Assembly: GCA_026645575.1 (NCBI GenBank)
Contig: JAPKMW010000013.1
Span: forward strand, 1 to 64,000
DNA: 64,000 nt
DNA from: Caldilineaceae bacterium
GTDB lineage: Bacteria; Chloroflexota; Anaerolineae; Caldilineales; Caldilineaceae
Direction of reading: 5' to 3'
Below the pieces are notes generated by a model, which had not been told where the DNA came from, did not search any database, and saw only the letters and a list, made by a program, of their open reading frames with translations. The position numbers were made by a program, and so were the translations under genes. Shown in pieces: positions 24,685 through 33,528 of this stretch (its first letter is position 1; every line of letters begins with the position of its first letter).

Positions 24685-25944
24685 TTAATTTTCCCAGAAG
24701 GGCGGCTCGTCAAAGTCAGGATAATCAGGCATATCCGCATCGTTGTCGAGGAGCGTTTCCGGGTCAATAAAGAGCCGGTCGATCAGTTGTTCTTTGCGTT
24801 GCGCCTGTTCGGGCAACAGATAGCCAAATTCCTGCTCCAAGGTAAGCAACGTTTCCAATTCCGCTTCCAACAGATGAAAGTCGGTATGGGAAAGTAGTTC
24901 ATCGGTCGATTCCGCTTCCTGATAACTCTCCAGATAAGCTTCATACGTGGCGCAAGAATCACCCATTGCTTCGTCGTCTAGATCATCGTCCCAAAAGGGC
25001 ATGTCGGCCATTTCGTAGTCGCGATCGTAGACATACTCGTGTTCATGTTCCTGATCATAGCCTGGTTCGTCATCATACGGCTCCCAAATGGGGGCGTAGG
25101 ATAACGCTTCATCATTGGTAAAAAGCCCTTCTGCACTGGAAAGGTTGGTGGCAAAGTCCACCGCTTCCAGATCCAACGAATAGCCCGCGCCGTTGTGAAA
25201 GCGCAGCAGGCTATATTGATGTAACACATAATGAAAATCATCGGGGGGCAAGGGTTCTTGGAAAAAGCCCCGCCCGATAATGCGCGCCGCCAGTTCCGCA
25301 GTGGGGATGGCTGTGCGCGCCCGCCGATCTTCGGCAACAATCTCTTCAGCCAACAAGGCCAGTTGAATGTTGCGTCCCTGGATGGCGTTTAAGTCGCGCA
25401 TTTCGCGCGGCTGTAACCGAATCCGATATTTGCCGGTATTGGCGTCAACGACATGGATCAAAATATCGTCGCGCCCTTGACAACCGGCTTCGTCGATCCA
25501 CTCGGCAAAGGCCGTACCCAAACGTAGCGACCAGGTTTTGCGTTCAATATACGCTTCCGCCTCAATGGTCGGGCCGCCAAAAAGTTCGATTTCCAGCTTA
25601 CGTTCATCCGGTTGATAGGTCTGAAAGAATTGGGGGAAGAAGACCGCATGTTCCAACTCATCCAACATGAGAAAGCCACGGCGGGCTTCCTCGGCAGTGA
25701 GTAGATGGCGAAAGCTATTGCCGTTTAACAACGTGGATAGCCAGCCATAGGCGCTTGGCGCAACCGGCACCGCTTGAAACAACTGTCCGATGGCTCGGTA
25801 TACGGCACTGCGCGCCCCCTTGGTGATCGGACGCTGATCTTTAATTCGCGTTAGCAGTGCGTCAACACTCAATGGCTGGGTTGACGAGCTGAGGACCTGC
25901 GCCACACAGGTCATGTAACTAGGATAACGTCCACCATTTGCCAT
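24685..25944 (-). CDS. Acidic protein with N-terminal winged-helix-like domain, function unknown
   Basis: A 419-residue protein. Residues about 1-70 (YPSYMTCVAQVLSSSTQPLS, then VDALLTRIKDQRPITKGARS) read like a HARE/winged-helix HTH domain. A middle alpha/beta region of about 200 residues follows, with a REMRDLNAIQGRNIQLALLA segment. The C-terminal 150 residues are strongly acidic and Tyr-rich (DDEPGYDQEHEHEYVYDRDY and later Asp/Glu runs), ending in FDEPPFWEN. The ATG is preceded by AGGTG. The architecture suggests a DNA- or protein-associated regulator; the acidic tail could mimic nucleic acid. It is transcribed away from threonine synthase and with the Cys-rich gene, from which it is separated by an inverted repeat. 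No family is recognised with confidence. Confidence 0.6.
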   Translation of the reverse strand: MANGGRYPSYMTCVAQVLSSSTQPLSVDALLTRIKDQRPITKGARSAVYRAIGQLFQAVPVAPSAYGWLSTLLNGNSFRHLLTAEEARRGFLMLDELEHAVFFPQFFQTYQPDERKLEIELFGGPTIEAEAYIERKTWSLRLGTAFAEWIDEAGCQGRDDILIHVVDANTGKYRIRLQPREMRDLNAIQGRNIQLALLAEEIVAEDRRARTAIPTAELAARIIGRGFFQEPLPPDDFHYVLHQYSLLRFHNGAGYSLDLEAVDFATNLSSAEGLFTNDEALSYAPIWEPYDDEPGYDQEHEHEYVYDRDYEMADMPFWDDDLDDEAMGDSCATYEAYLESYQEAESTDELLSHTDFHLLEAELETLLTLEQEFGYLLPEQAQRKEQLIDRLFIDPETLLDNDADMPDYPDFDEPPFWEN

Positions 25945-26304
25945 ACGAACACCTACTTTCGCACAAATCTATTTCAAGAGCCTATATTATCGCGCACTCG
26001 CAAGCAATTGTCTACTGAGGAAATGCCTGGATTTACGATCAAAAGGCTGTCAACTGGGTCAGTAACTTACACTGCCTGAATATGCTCAACAGTGGTTGGT
26101 TCATCGGATAGTTTCGACACGCGCACCATCCGATAGGCTTCTATTTGATTGAGCGTTACCGGCACAAACAGCAATTGCATTTTTCAACAAGCTTTTGATT
26201 GATCTTTCTGTAACAATGATACATAATTTGTCCCAATTATCAATTACAATTGGCTTTCAATCTTAATGACAATTCCCGCCGTTTGCACTTTTTTGGAAAT
26301 TACC
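25945..26304. other. Divergent promoter region before threonine synthase
   Basis: These 360 bases separate divergent genes. The right part (26175-26270) is AT-rich and probably holds the threonine synthase promoter (for example TTGATT at 26195, TACATA at 26220, long spacing). No clear gene or hairpin is visible. Confidence 0.5.
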
Positions 26305-27612
26305 ATGACTGCTTCACTCAACGCAACTAGTGCGCTAATTGCGCCGTATGTGCATTCGCTCACCTGCCTCCGCTGTGGCGCCTGTTATCCGGCGGCCACG
26401 GCGCCCCACTATGTTTGCAACTGTCGGCCCAATATCGGCAGCGATCTGGGTACGCTTGATGTTCAGTACGATTACGACGCCATCCGCCAAGCCATCACGC
26501 CGGCACAACTTGCCGCCGATGCCAACCGTTCGCTTGGCCGCTATTGGCCGTTACTACCCATTGCCGATCGGCGCCTGTTGCCGCCATTAGCTGTAGGCAA
26601 TACCCCATTGGTCCAGTGTGAACGCTTGGGAGCCGCGCTGGGGTTGCAGAAACTCTTCGTCAAAGACGATGGCCGCAATCCGAGCAGTTCCCTCAAGGAT
26701 CGCGCCTCGGCCATTGCCGTCGCCCGCACCCGCCAACTGGGCATTCCAGTCGTCGCTACCGCCAGCACCGGCAACGCCGCCGCCGCCCTCGCCAGCCAGT
26801 GTGCTGCTGTCGGCCAGCCCAATGTCATCTTCGTCCCCAAAACCGCGCCACAGGCCAAGATTGCCCAGTTGTTGGTTTATGGCAGTCGAGTATTGGCAAT
26901 TGATGGGAGCTATGATCGGGCTTTTGATCTCTGTATTGAAGCATGTCACACCTTTGGCTGGTACAACCGCAACACCGGTTACAATCCCTATATGACCGAG
27001 GGCAAGAAGACAGTTGCGTTTGAGATAGCGGAACAGTTGGCAAGGGGCGAGTCTGCTATCTTCCAAGCGCCGGATGCCATCTTTGTTTCGGTTGGGGATG
27101 GTTGTATCATTGGTGGCGTTCATAAAGGGTTCAAGGATCTGTTGGCACTGGGATGGATCGACAAGATGCCGCGCATTTATGGCGTACAATCAACGCAGAG
27201 TGCAGCGCTGGTTGACGCCTGGCGGCGTGATCTGGACGTGCCGACGCCGGTGGCTGCGACGACACGGGCGGATAGTATCAGCGTCAACGCACCGCGTGAC
27301 CCGGTCAAAGCGTTGAACGCCGTGCGACAGAGCAATGGCGCCTTTCTGGCGGTTTCCGATGAAGCAATCTTGCAAGCCATTCTCCCTTTGGCGCGGTTAG
27401 GCGCCATCTTTGCCGAGCCGGCGGGCGCCACTGCCTACGCCGGTCTGGTTGCCGCTGTCCAACAAAAACTGGTGCAACCGGACGAAACCATTGTCGTCCT
27501 CAACACCGGCAGCGGTCTCAAAGATGTGCCGGCGGCCATCAGCGTGACTGGCGGCGTAACTGTGATTCCACCAACACTCGATGCTGTCTTTGCTGCGACA
27601 AAAGACGTATAA
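26305..27612 (+). CDS. thrC: Threonine synthase (PLP-dependent, fold type II)
   Basis: A 435-residue enzyme converting O-phosphohomoserine to threonine. Seen: an N-terminal Cys motif (CLRCGACYPAATAPHYVCNC), the PLP lysine in SSSLKDRAS, a Gly/Ser loop ASTGNAAAALASQ binding the cofactor phosphate, and GDGCIIGGVHKGFKDL. Order and length fit the thrC family that carries a short Zn-finger-like head. The ATG at 26305 is preceded by GGAAAT; an ATG 13 codons upstream has no visible ribosome-binding site. The second PLP enzyme follows 275 bases later in the same direction but with a hairpin between, so they may not share one transcript. Confidence 0.9.
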   Translation: MTASLNATSALIAPYVHSLTCLRCGACYPAATAPHYVCNCRPNIGSDLGTLDVQYDYDAIRQAITPAQLAADANRSLGRYWPLLPIADRRLLPPLAVGNTPLVQCERLGAALGLQKLFVKDDGRNPSSSLKDRASAIAVARTRQLGIPVVATASTGNAAAALASQCAAVGQPNVIFVPKTAPQAKIAQLLVYGSRVLAIDGSYDRAFDLCIEACHTFGWYNRNTGYNPYMTEGKKTVAFEIAEQLARGESAIFQAPDAIFVSVGDGCIIGGVHKGFKDLLALGWIDKMPRIYGVQSTQSAALVDAWRRDLDVPTPVAATTRADSISVNAPRDPVKALNAVRQSNGAFLAVSDEAILQAILPLARLGAIFAEPAGATAYAGLVAAVQQKLVQPDETIVVLNTGSGLKDVPAAISVTGGVTVIPPTLDAVFAATKDV

Positions 27613-27665
27613 TCTATTACGGTAAAAGACGTAAAAATGGTCAAAAAGTTCCGCTCACAAACTCC

Positions 27666-27697
27666 GTCCCGTAGGGATGCTTGGTTTTAGGGAAGGC
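27666..27697. repeat. Copy of a dispersed 32-bp repeat
   Basis: GTCCCGTAGGGATGC, followed by TTGGTTTTAGGGAAGGC, matches the complement of 41169-41200 at 28 of 32 positions. Both copies are intergenic, so this is a repeat family rather than a gene feature. Confidence 0.75.
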
Positions 27698-27716
27698 CAA
27701 CAACTACTGACCTCTA

Positions 27717-27752
27717 CCTGCTCTAAGCCGGTCACGGACGGCTTAGAGCAGG
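27717..27752. repeat. Hairpin of the GTCAyGGAC palindrome family
   Basis: A perfect 14-bp stem (CCTGCTCTAAGCCG with its complement) encloses GTCACGGA. It follows threonine synthase and may act as a terminator. Its apex matches the palindromes at 38087 and 52421. Confidence 0.8.
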
Positions 27753-27887
27753 CTTAATAGTGACAGTAACGAAAACATAGAGGCATCTGAACTTGTCCCG
27801 CTTGACGGCAACCGGTTCCAGACATACACTTACGCAACTATGAACTGTGTCATCATCTAGTCCATGTCATAAAGGATCTGACCAACC

Positions 27888-29270
27888 ATGAGCAAAGCAA
27901 TCATACCCGGCCCGACCTATGCCGAAATGCGTAACCCACTGCTCCTACCGCCGAGCGTACAGGCCGCAGCCCAAGCTGCGCGTGCTGAAGAAACGCGTGC
28001 AGCCAACCTCTTTAACATCAACTGGAAAAATACCGGCGACCGCGTCGAAAAAATCGTGTTGCCCAAAGAACTGACTGGCGTGCAGGCCAACATCATTGTG
28101 TTGAGTGGACGCACCTTCCCCAGCGGCAGCATGAAGGTTGGACCGGCCTATGCTACCCTGGCCGAAGCGGAGGCCCTACAAAAGTTGCGCCCTGGCGATC
28201 GCACGGTGATCGGCCCCAGCACGGGCAACTTTGGCATCGGCACCGCCTATATTGGCTTGCTGAAAGGCTATCACGCCATTGTGGTTATGCCCGACAATAT
28301 GAGCCAGGAGCGTTACGAACGTATCCGCAACTATGAAGGTGCGCTTGATCTCACCCCCGGCACCGAGTCCGATGTGATCCTGACGCTGGAACGCACCCAT
28401 AACGAATATGTCGCCAAACCGGAGAAGTATGTGGTGCTGGCGCAATTTGAACTGCTGCCCAACTATCGCTTCCACCGTCATGTCACTGGCGATGCTGTGG
28501 TGCAAGCCGCCAAAGGGATCGGTAATGGGCGGGTAGCGGCTTTTGTCAGCGCACCAGGGAGCGCCGGCACCCTCGCCGCCGGCGATCACATGAAAGCGCT
28601 TTGGCCCGACAGCAAGATTGTGGCATTGGAGCCACGTCAATGCAGCACCCTCTATAACGGCGGGCAAGGTCAACATCGCATTGAAGGGATCGGCGACAAG
28701 ATGGTGACATTGATCCACAATGTCTTTAACACCGACCTGCTCATGCTCATCCACGACGAAGATACGGTGCGTGGCATGGAGGTGATCCAGTCTGGCACCC
28801 ATGTACTGGTGGATCGCCTGGGTGTACCCAGCGCCGATGGCTGCAACCTCTTTGGCAAATTTGGCCCCAGTTGCATCTGTAACATCATTGGCGCCATCAA
28901 AACAGCCAAGTATCTGGGGCTAGGGCCGGAAGACAATGTCGTCACCATCGCCACCGATTCCTATGACCGCTATCCATCGGTCAGTCAGGCACTTTACGAA
29001 CGCAATGGCGGCAAGCCCGACGATGACCAGCTTGAACTCTGGGCCAAGAGCGCCTTCCTCGGCGCTAGCTTGGGCGAAGTGGTCGATCTGACCCAAGCCG
29101 GTCAGCAGCAGCGTCTACACCAGATGAAAGCCGATCTCTGGACCCGCTTTGGCTACAGTGACGCCTACATCCGCAAGATGGCCGACCAGGCGTTTTGGGA
29201 CGCCGAGTATGCCAAGATCAAGGAGATCGATCCGTTGATTGAGGAGACGCGTGGGAAGATTGGAGACTAG
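27888..29270 (+). CDS. PLP-dependent enzyme, cysteine-synthase/threonine-synthase-like
   Basis: A 460-residue fold-type II PLP enzyme. Seen: SGSMKVGPAY with the likely Schiff-base Lys (about 82), the phosphate-binding loop GPSTGNFGIGTAY (about 110), and APGSAGTLAAGDHMK. This group includes cysteine synthase, cystathionine beta-synthase, threonine dehydratase and related lyases; the long C-terminal part (about 330-460, FGKFGPSCICNIIGAIKTAK, later DSYDRYPSVSQALYERNGG) is not typical of classical CysK. The substrate is therefore open. AAGGATC precedes the ATG at slightly long distance. Placement after threonine synthase suggests amino-acid metabolism. Confidence 0.8.
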   Translation: MSKAIIPGPTYAEMRNPLLLPPSVQAAAQAARAEETRAANLFNINWKNTGDRVEKIVLPKELTGVQANIIVLSGRTFPSGSMKVGPAYATLAEAEALQKLRPGDRTVIGPSTGNFGIGTAYIGLLKGYHAIVVMPDNMSQERYERIRNYEGALDLTPGTESDVILTLERTHNEYVAKPEKYVVLAQFELLPNYRFHRHVTGDAVVQAAKGIGNGRVAAFVSAPGSAGTLAAGDHMKALWPDSKIVALEPRQCSTLYNGGQGQHRIEGIGDKMVTLIHNVFNTDLLMLIHDEDTVRGMEVIQSGTHVLVDRLGVPSADGCNLFGKFGPSCICNIIGAIKTAKYLGLGPEDNVVTIATDSYDRYPSVSQALYERNGGKPDDDQLELWAKSAFLGASLGEVVDLTQAGQQQRLHQMKADLWTRFGYSDAYIRKMADQAFWDAEYAKIKEIDPLIEETRGKIGD

Positions 29271-29390
29271 AGACTAAAAACTGGAGGCTGGTACTTTCGT
29301 TGCTTTGTCTTCTTTGGTGTGTTATGACTATCGAAGCGCAGATACTTGCCGCACTGGCGCACGTAACGGTTTGATACAATCGACCAACTG

Positions 29391-29984
29391 TTGGATGCCG
29401 AACTAGATTTTCTCACTGGTTGGTATACGGTGGAGCGGGACACGGTCAAGGCCAAATGTCGGGAGATGTGGCGCACTTTGGCCGCCGGTTATCCCACACT
29501 GATTCATGGCGACCTACACCCAGGCAATTTACGGTTGACCACGCGCGGCTTGTTCTTTGTCGATTGGGGTTATGCCAGACAAACGTTGAATTTCTTTGAT
29601 TTGGATTATGTGCGGCTCCTCCCCATGCCAGGTGAAACCGAGCAACCGTGGTGGCTTATTACACCGGACGAAGCGACGGCGGTGTTGCCCGCCTACTTCG
29701 CCGCTTGTGGGCTTGCACATCTGGCGCCCGACCACTGGGGTCACGGTTATGCTACCGAAGCGGCCAAGGCGATGGTGGCCTATGGCTTTACGACTCTGCA
29801 GTTGCATCGTATCTGGGCAGAGTGTGTGGCAGACAATCGTGGTTCCGCACGGGTGTTAACCAAAGTGGGGATGCAACTGGAAGGTCGTCTGCGCGAAAAC
29901 GAATATTACAAAGGGCGCTATTGGGACACGCTCATCTTTGGTCTGCTAGTCGATGAGTGGCACGGTCAGCAACGACCAGTATAA
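29391..29984 (+). pseudogene. Chimeric remnant: partial aminoglycoside-phosphotransferase-like plus partial GNAT acetyltransferase
   Basis: A 197-residue open frame from a TTG codon. Residues about 30-90 carry the APH-family catalytic loop LIHGDLHPGNLRL and the metal-binding FVDWGYA, but the whole N-lobe is missing; an in-frame stop lies 25 bases upstream of the TTG, with no ribosome-binding site. From about 115 the sequence switches to the C-terminal half of a RimJ/RimL-type acetyltransferase (HWGHGYATEAAKAMVAYGF, then VGMQLEGRLRENEYYKGRYW) whose N-terminal half is missing. The join is in frame. This best fits an internal deletion that merged two neighbouring genes and left a nonfunctional relic; a functional product is unlikely because neither domain is complete. 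Confidence 0.7.
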
Positions 29985-30054
29985 GCAGATGCAGTTTGCA
30001 ATCCACGCGCATCCAGTGAAGGGTTCCCAGAAAAACCGATAAACTCGCTTGACA

Positions 30055-30072
30055 CCCTGAAAGGGTCTCTAG
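30055..30072. repeat. Copy of an 18-bp dispersed repeat
   Basis: CCCTGAAAGGGTCTCTAG occurs here and, identically, at 35205-35222. Both copies are intergenic; CCCTGAAAGGG is itself a small palindrome. Confidence 0.8.
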
Positions 30073-30092
30073 CGTTAATCTATCAACTTGAG

Positions 30093-32753
30093 CTACGCCT
30101 TTTGCAACCGATAGACCAGCCGCAGCAGGTGCAATTCGTCATAGTCCACCGTTTGGTTCATGGCGTCGAAGGTGGGGCGGAGGTATTGGTCGCCCAGATC
30201 GGCAAAGGCGGCAAGGACAGCCGCTTGCTGGTCGGGCGGCAGGGTCGATTGGTTTTGCAACCGCACGCCATCGACCGAATGACCGGCTTCGGCATATTTG
30301 ACCAGATTGGTGATCACCGTCTGCCGTTTGACCAGAAAGGCTTCGGCAATTTCGTCGAGCGTCTGACCGGCAGCAAAACGTTCGCCCACCTCTTCATGGC
30401 GCGCTTTGCCCAGGGCCAGGCGGGGAGCGGCATGGTTGGCTTTGGGGCGCTCCTGCAAATTCTGTTCCTGACAGTAGGCGCGGATCAGGGTCAAAAAGGG
30501 TTCGGCATATTGTTCGACCTTGGCCCGCCCCACGCCGTGCATCGTGCCAAAGCTCTCGGCGGAATGGGGCAAGTAGGTCGCCATCTCTTGCAGGGAACGA
30601 TCGGCGAAGATCATATACGGGGGAACGCCCGCTTTATCGGCCAGCGCTTTGCGTTTGGCGCGCAGACGCTCTACCAGCGCCAATTCAAAGGTGGCCGGCG
30701 CTCCGGTGGCGACCGGCGGCGGCGGCGCCAACTGCGTCCCCCAAACCGTTTCCTGGCCGCGCAAAACGGCCCACCCCTTCTCGGTGACGCTGACAGTGCC
30801 GTGCGCCATTTCGTGAGCGAGCAAGCCGCCGTGTAAAAATTGTTGAGCCAGATGTTTCCATGCCGCCTCGCTCCACGCCTGCCCAATGCCATAGGTAGAG
30901 AGCTTCTCATGCCCCCACTTGAGGACATTCTGGGCGCGTGAGCCGCGCAAAACGTTGATAATATGGCCGAGGCCAAACTTCTGCCCCGTGCGCACCACAC
31001 AGGAGAGAAATTTCTGCGCTGCCTCGGTTAGCTCCACTTGCGCGGTGGTGGTCGGGGCGCAGTTGTCACACATTTCGCAATTTTCGGTTTCGTAACTTTC
31101 GCCAAAGTAAGCCAACAACGGACGCCGCCGACAGCCCGGCGTCTCGGCCCAGTTGACCAGTGTTTGCAGCCGCGCTCGGCGTCCATCCTGCTCCCCTTCG
31201 GCCCCCTGACGGATAAAGTGTTGGATGGTCTGTACATCGCCATAGCCAAAGAGGAGCAGACAGTCGGCCCGGTCGCCATCACGTCCGGCGCGGCCAATCT
31301 GCTGGTAATAATTCTCCACATCTTGCGGCAGATCGACATGCAGCACAAAGCGCACATCGGGCTTGTCCACCCCCATGCCAAAGGCGATGGTCGCCACCAT
31401 AATACGGGCGTCATCGACCATAAAGGCGCGCTGGTTCTGTTCGCGCACGGTTTTGTCCAGCCCGGCGTGATAGGGCCGCGCCGACAACCCCTTCTCCTGC
31501 AGCGTGCGCGTCAAATCATCAACATGCTTCTGGGTAGAGCAGTAGATGATGCCAGTCTGCTCGGCGTGGGCGGCCAGAAAATCGAGAATCTGGCGCACCG
31601 TGTCCACCTTGGGCTGGATGCCAATAAAGAGATTGGGCCGGTCAAAGCTGGCGACAAAGATATTCTCATTGCGCAGATCGAGCGTGGCGGTGATGTCTTG
31701 CTGGACGCGTGGGGTGGCCGTGGCGGTGAGGGCGATACAGACCGCCTGGGGAAAGCGCCGCCGCACCGTCACCAGTTGGCGATACTCCGGGCGAAAGTCA
31801 TGACCCCACTGGGAGATACAGTGCGCCTCGTCAATGGCAATGGCCGTCAGCCGACAAGTTGCCAGCAAATCCAGACTCTCTGGCCGTAACAAAGTCTCCG
31901 GCGCCATGTAGAGCAGCTTGAGCTGGCCGCTACGCGCCTGGGTCAGCGTGGCATTGTAGGCCGCGGCGCTCAGCGTGCTGTTGAGAAAGGCCGCCGCCAC
32001 CCCCAACTGGCGCAACTGATCTACCTGATCCTGCATGAGCGCAATCAACGGCGAAACGACCAGCGTCAAGCCGTCCATGAGCAGCGCCGGCAGTTGATAA
32101 CAGAGCGACTTGCCGCCCCCCGTGGGCATGATCACCAGCGTGTCGCGCCGAGCCAGCACATTCTCGACAATCTGGGCTTGCAACGGGCGAAATTCATCAT
32201 AACCAAAGACCCGTTTCAAAACGGCCAGCGCTGTCTCGGTGGGCGTAGACTTGTCAGGTTTTGGGAAACTTGGCAAGTCTTGCCCCGGTGGCGAACCCGC
32301 CTCTTCTTGACTATGCGCAATTACATTAGCCTGCGGTTGCAACGCCCCCTGCTCATCAATATGCACCACCGGAATTTCCCACTGGGCCAACGCGGCGCCG
32401 ATCCGCTGGCTGCGGTGGCAGGCGGCAGGGCAAATAGCCTCACCGAGCAAGGCCACCCGTTGCTGTTGGTTAAAAGCTGTGCGTAACCGGCCCAAGGCAT
32501 GTTGATAGGCGGCGTCATCATCACTGGCCCCCGCCCCCAACGCCGTACCCAGATCAACATAGCGGATGCCATGTGGTTGCAAGGCGCTCGCCAGCACCGT
32601 TTTGACAAAGAGAGGGTTGGTCACTGCGGTGGCAGCGTCGCGCACGTCGATCAAAAAGGCAATCTGATAGCGTTGCAGCAGGGCGATCACTTCCGTCAAC
32701 GCCCGGTCGCCGTGACCGATGGTATAGATTGGGATGGGTGTCGTGTCGTTCAT
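30093..32753 (-). CDS. recQ: RecQ-family helicase with N-terminal DUF488 domain
   Basis: An 886-residue fusion. Residues about 5-150 form a DUF488 domain (IYTIGHGDRALTEVIALLQR, LIDVRD, and CPAACHRSQRIGAAL, the CHR signature). A Pro-rich linker leads to a complete RecQ helicase: Walker A MPTGGGKSLCYQ (about 209), DEAH box IDEAHCISQWGHDFRPEYR (about 307), QQIGRAGRDG, and the zinc-binding Cys set (CRRRPLLAYFGESYETENCE, then MCDNC). A winged-helix RQC and an HRDC domain (about 695-760) follow, then a C-terminal helix-turn-helix (EEVGERFAAGQTLDEIAEAF). RecQ unwinds DNA 3' to 5' in recombination and repair. The DUF488 fusion is unusual. The start is an ATG with no strong ribosome-binding site, but DUF488 homology begins at once. 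The gene is separate from its neighbours. Confidence 0.93.
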   Translation of the reverse strand: MNDTTPIPIYTIGHGDRALTEVIALLQRYQIAFLIDVRDAATAVTNPLFVKTVLASALQPHGIRYVDLGTALGAGASDDDAAYQHALGRLRTAFNQQQRVALLGEAICPAACHRSQRIGAALAQWEIPVVHIDEQGALQPQANVIAHSQEEAGSPPGQDLPSFPKPDKSTPTETALAVLKRVFGYDEFRPLQAQIVENVLARRDTLVIMPTGGGKSLCYQLPALLMDGLTLVVSPLIALMQDQVDQLRQLGVAAAFLNSTLSAAAYNATLTQARSGQLKLLYMAPETLLRPESLDLLATCRLTAIAIDEAHCISQWGHDFRPEYRQLVTVRRRFPQAVCIALTATATPRVQQDITATLDLRNENIFVASFDRPNLFIGIQPKVDTVRQILDFLAAHAEQTGIIYCSTQKHVDDLTRTLQEKGLSARPYHAGLDKTVREQNQRAFMVDDARIMVATIAFGMGVDKPDVRFVLHVDLPQDVENYYQQIGRAGRDGDRADCLLLFGYGDVQTIQHFIRQGAEGEQDGRRARLQTLVNWAETPGCRRRPLLAYFGESYETENCEMCDNCAPTTTAQVELTEAAQKFLSCVVRTGQKFGLGHIINVLRGSRAQNVLKWGHEKLSTYGIGQAWSEAAWKHLAQQFLHGGLLAHEMAHGTVSVTEKGWAVLRGQETVWGTQLAPPPPVATGAPATFELALVERLRAKRKALADKAGVPPYMIFADRSLQEMATYLPHSAESFGTMHGVGRAKVEQYAEPFLTLIRAYCQEQNLQERPKANHAAPRLALGKARHEEVGERFAAGQTLDEIAEAFLVKRQTVITNLVKYAEAGHSVDGVRLQNQSTLPPDQQAAVLAAFADLGDQYLRPTFDAMNQTVDYDELHLLRLVYRLQKA

Positions 32754-32868
32754 GGCTTCGTTTTATACCCTGGCCAATCGGTTGGAAGCAAATTAGGGTA
32801 TTGGTAGTGTGTAACTTTATAATAACAGAAGCTAATCAGGTTTGATTACCTTTGACAGGAGGTGACCG

Positions 32869-33243
32869 ATGCCCTCACCATTTCCAGGGATGGACCCCTA
32901 TCTTGAAGGCTCAGAATGGTCAAGTTTTCATGCTGAGTTTTGTGTAGAAATTGCTCGCCAGCTCCGACCTCAGTTGCGTCCGAAATATGTGGCCGTAACC
33001 AACAAATATTTTATGACCGATACACCAGAAGATCTGGTGGTTTCCACACAAAATGGCATTGATCACAAGTTAAAAACGGCGCCAGATGTCGGTGTGGCGC
33101 AAGCATCGCTACAGCCGCTGCTGGGTAGTCGTTCAACAATTGCCGTTCAACAAGCGCCTTTGCAAGTCGCAACAGTGACGATGACAAACAAGCACAGTGG
33201 GCAGTTGAGCGGCTGGCAGCGTATAATACAGACGCGGATTTAG
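32869..33243 (+). pseudogene. Truncated DUF4058 protein gene
   Basis: 124 residues starting MPSPFPGMDPYLEGSEWSSF, the diagnostic N-terminus of DUF4058, a family of about 220-270 residues expanded in Cyanobacteria and Chloroflexota with unknown function. An excellent ribosome-binding site (AGGAGGTGA) precedes the ATG, but homology stops near residue 110 and the last codons fall inside an inverted-repeat arm (ACAGACGCGGATTTA) that starts at 33227. The second half of the gene is not found on the other side of the element, so it was lost. The remnant is probably transcribed but not functional. Confidence 0.75.
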
Positions 33244-33514
33244 GGGGTGCGGATCGCTCCGGTACAAACCGCTGATCTGCGTCTCCTAAACTCAAATCAG
33301 ATAGGCGTTACGCAGTTGTCATTCCGACCGGAGGGAAGAATCTGATGCAGATTTCTCGCTACGGGTGCCCAAGGGGCGCGAAATGACAGGCCAACTGCGT
33401 AATTCCTATCAGAATGAAAACCGGAATTTTGATTTCGGCAATCGTAGGTGCGGTTTTTAACCGCACCTACAAAACTCCGGTTCTCATGTTGAACTCAGGT
33501 TAAATCCGCGTCTG
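33227..33514. mobile_element. Nested palindromic (MITE-like) elements truncating the DUF4058 gene
   Basis: Three inverted-repeat sets are nested or adjacent. The outer arms are ACAGACGCGGATTTA (33227-33241) and its exact complement (33500-33514). Inside, GATAGGCGTTACGCAGTT (33300-33317) pairs with imperfect complement near 33393-33410. A third element has AACCGGAATTTT (33419-33430) against AAAACTCCGGTT and a perfect 12-bp hairpin (33444-33470). No coding capacity and no transposase are present. Confidence 0.65.
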
Positions 33515-33528
33515 TACCCCCGCCCCCC

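Noticed and set aside
29391..29984. A working bifunctional resistance enzyme of AAC-APH type
   Set aside because: Both domains lack about half of their fold and the frame starts at an unsupported TTG.
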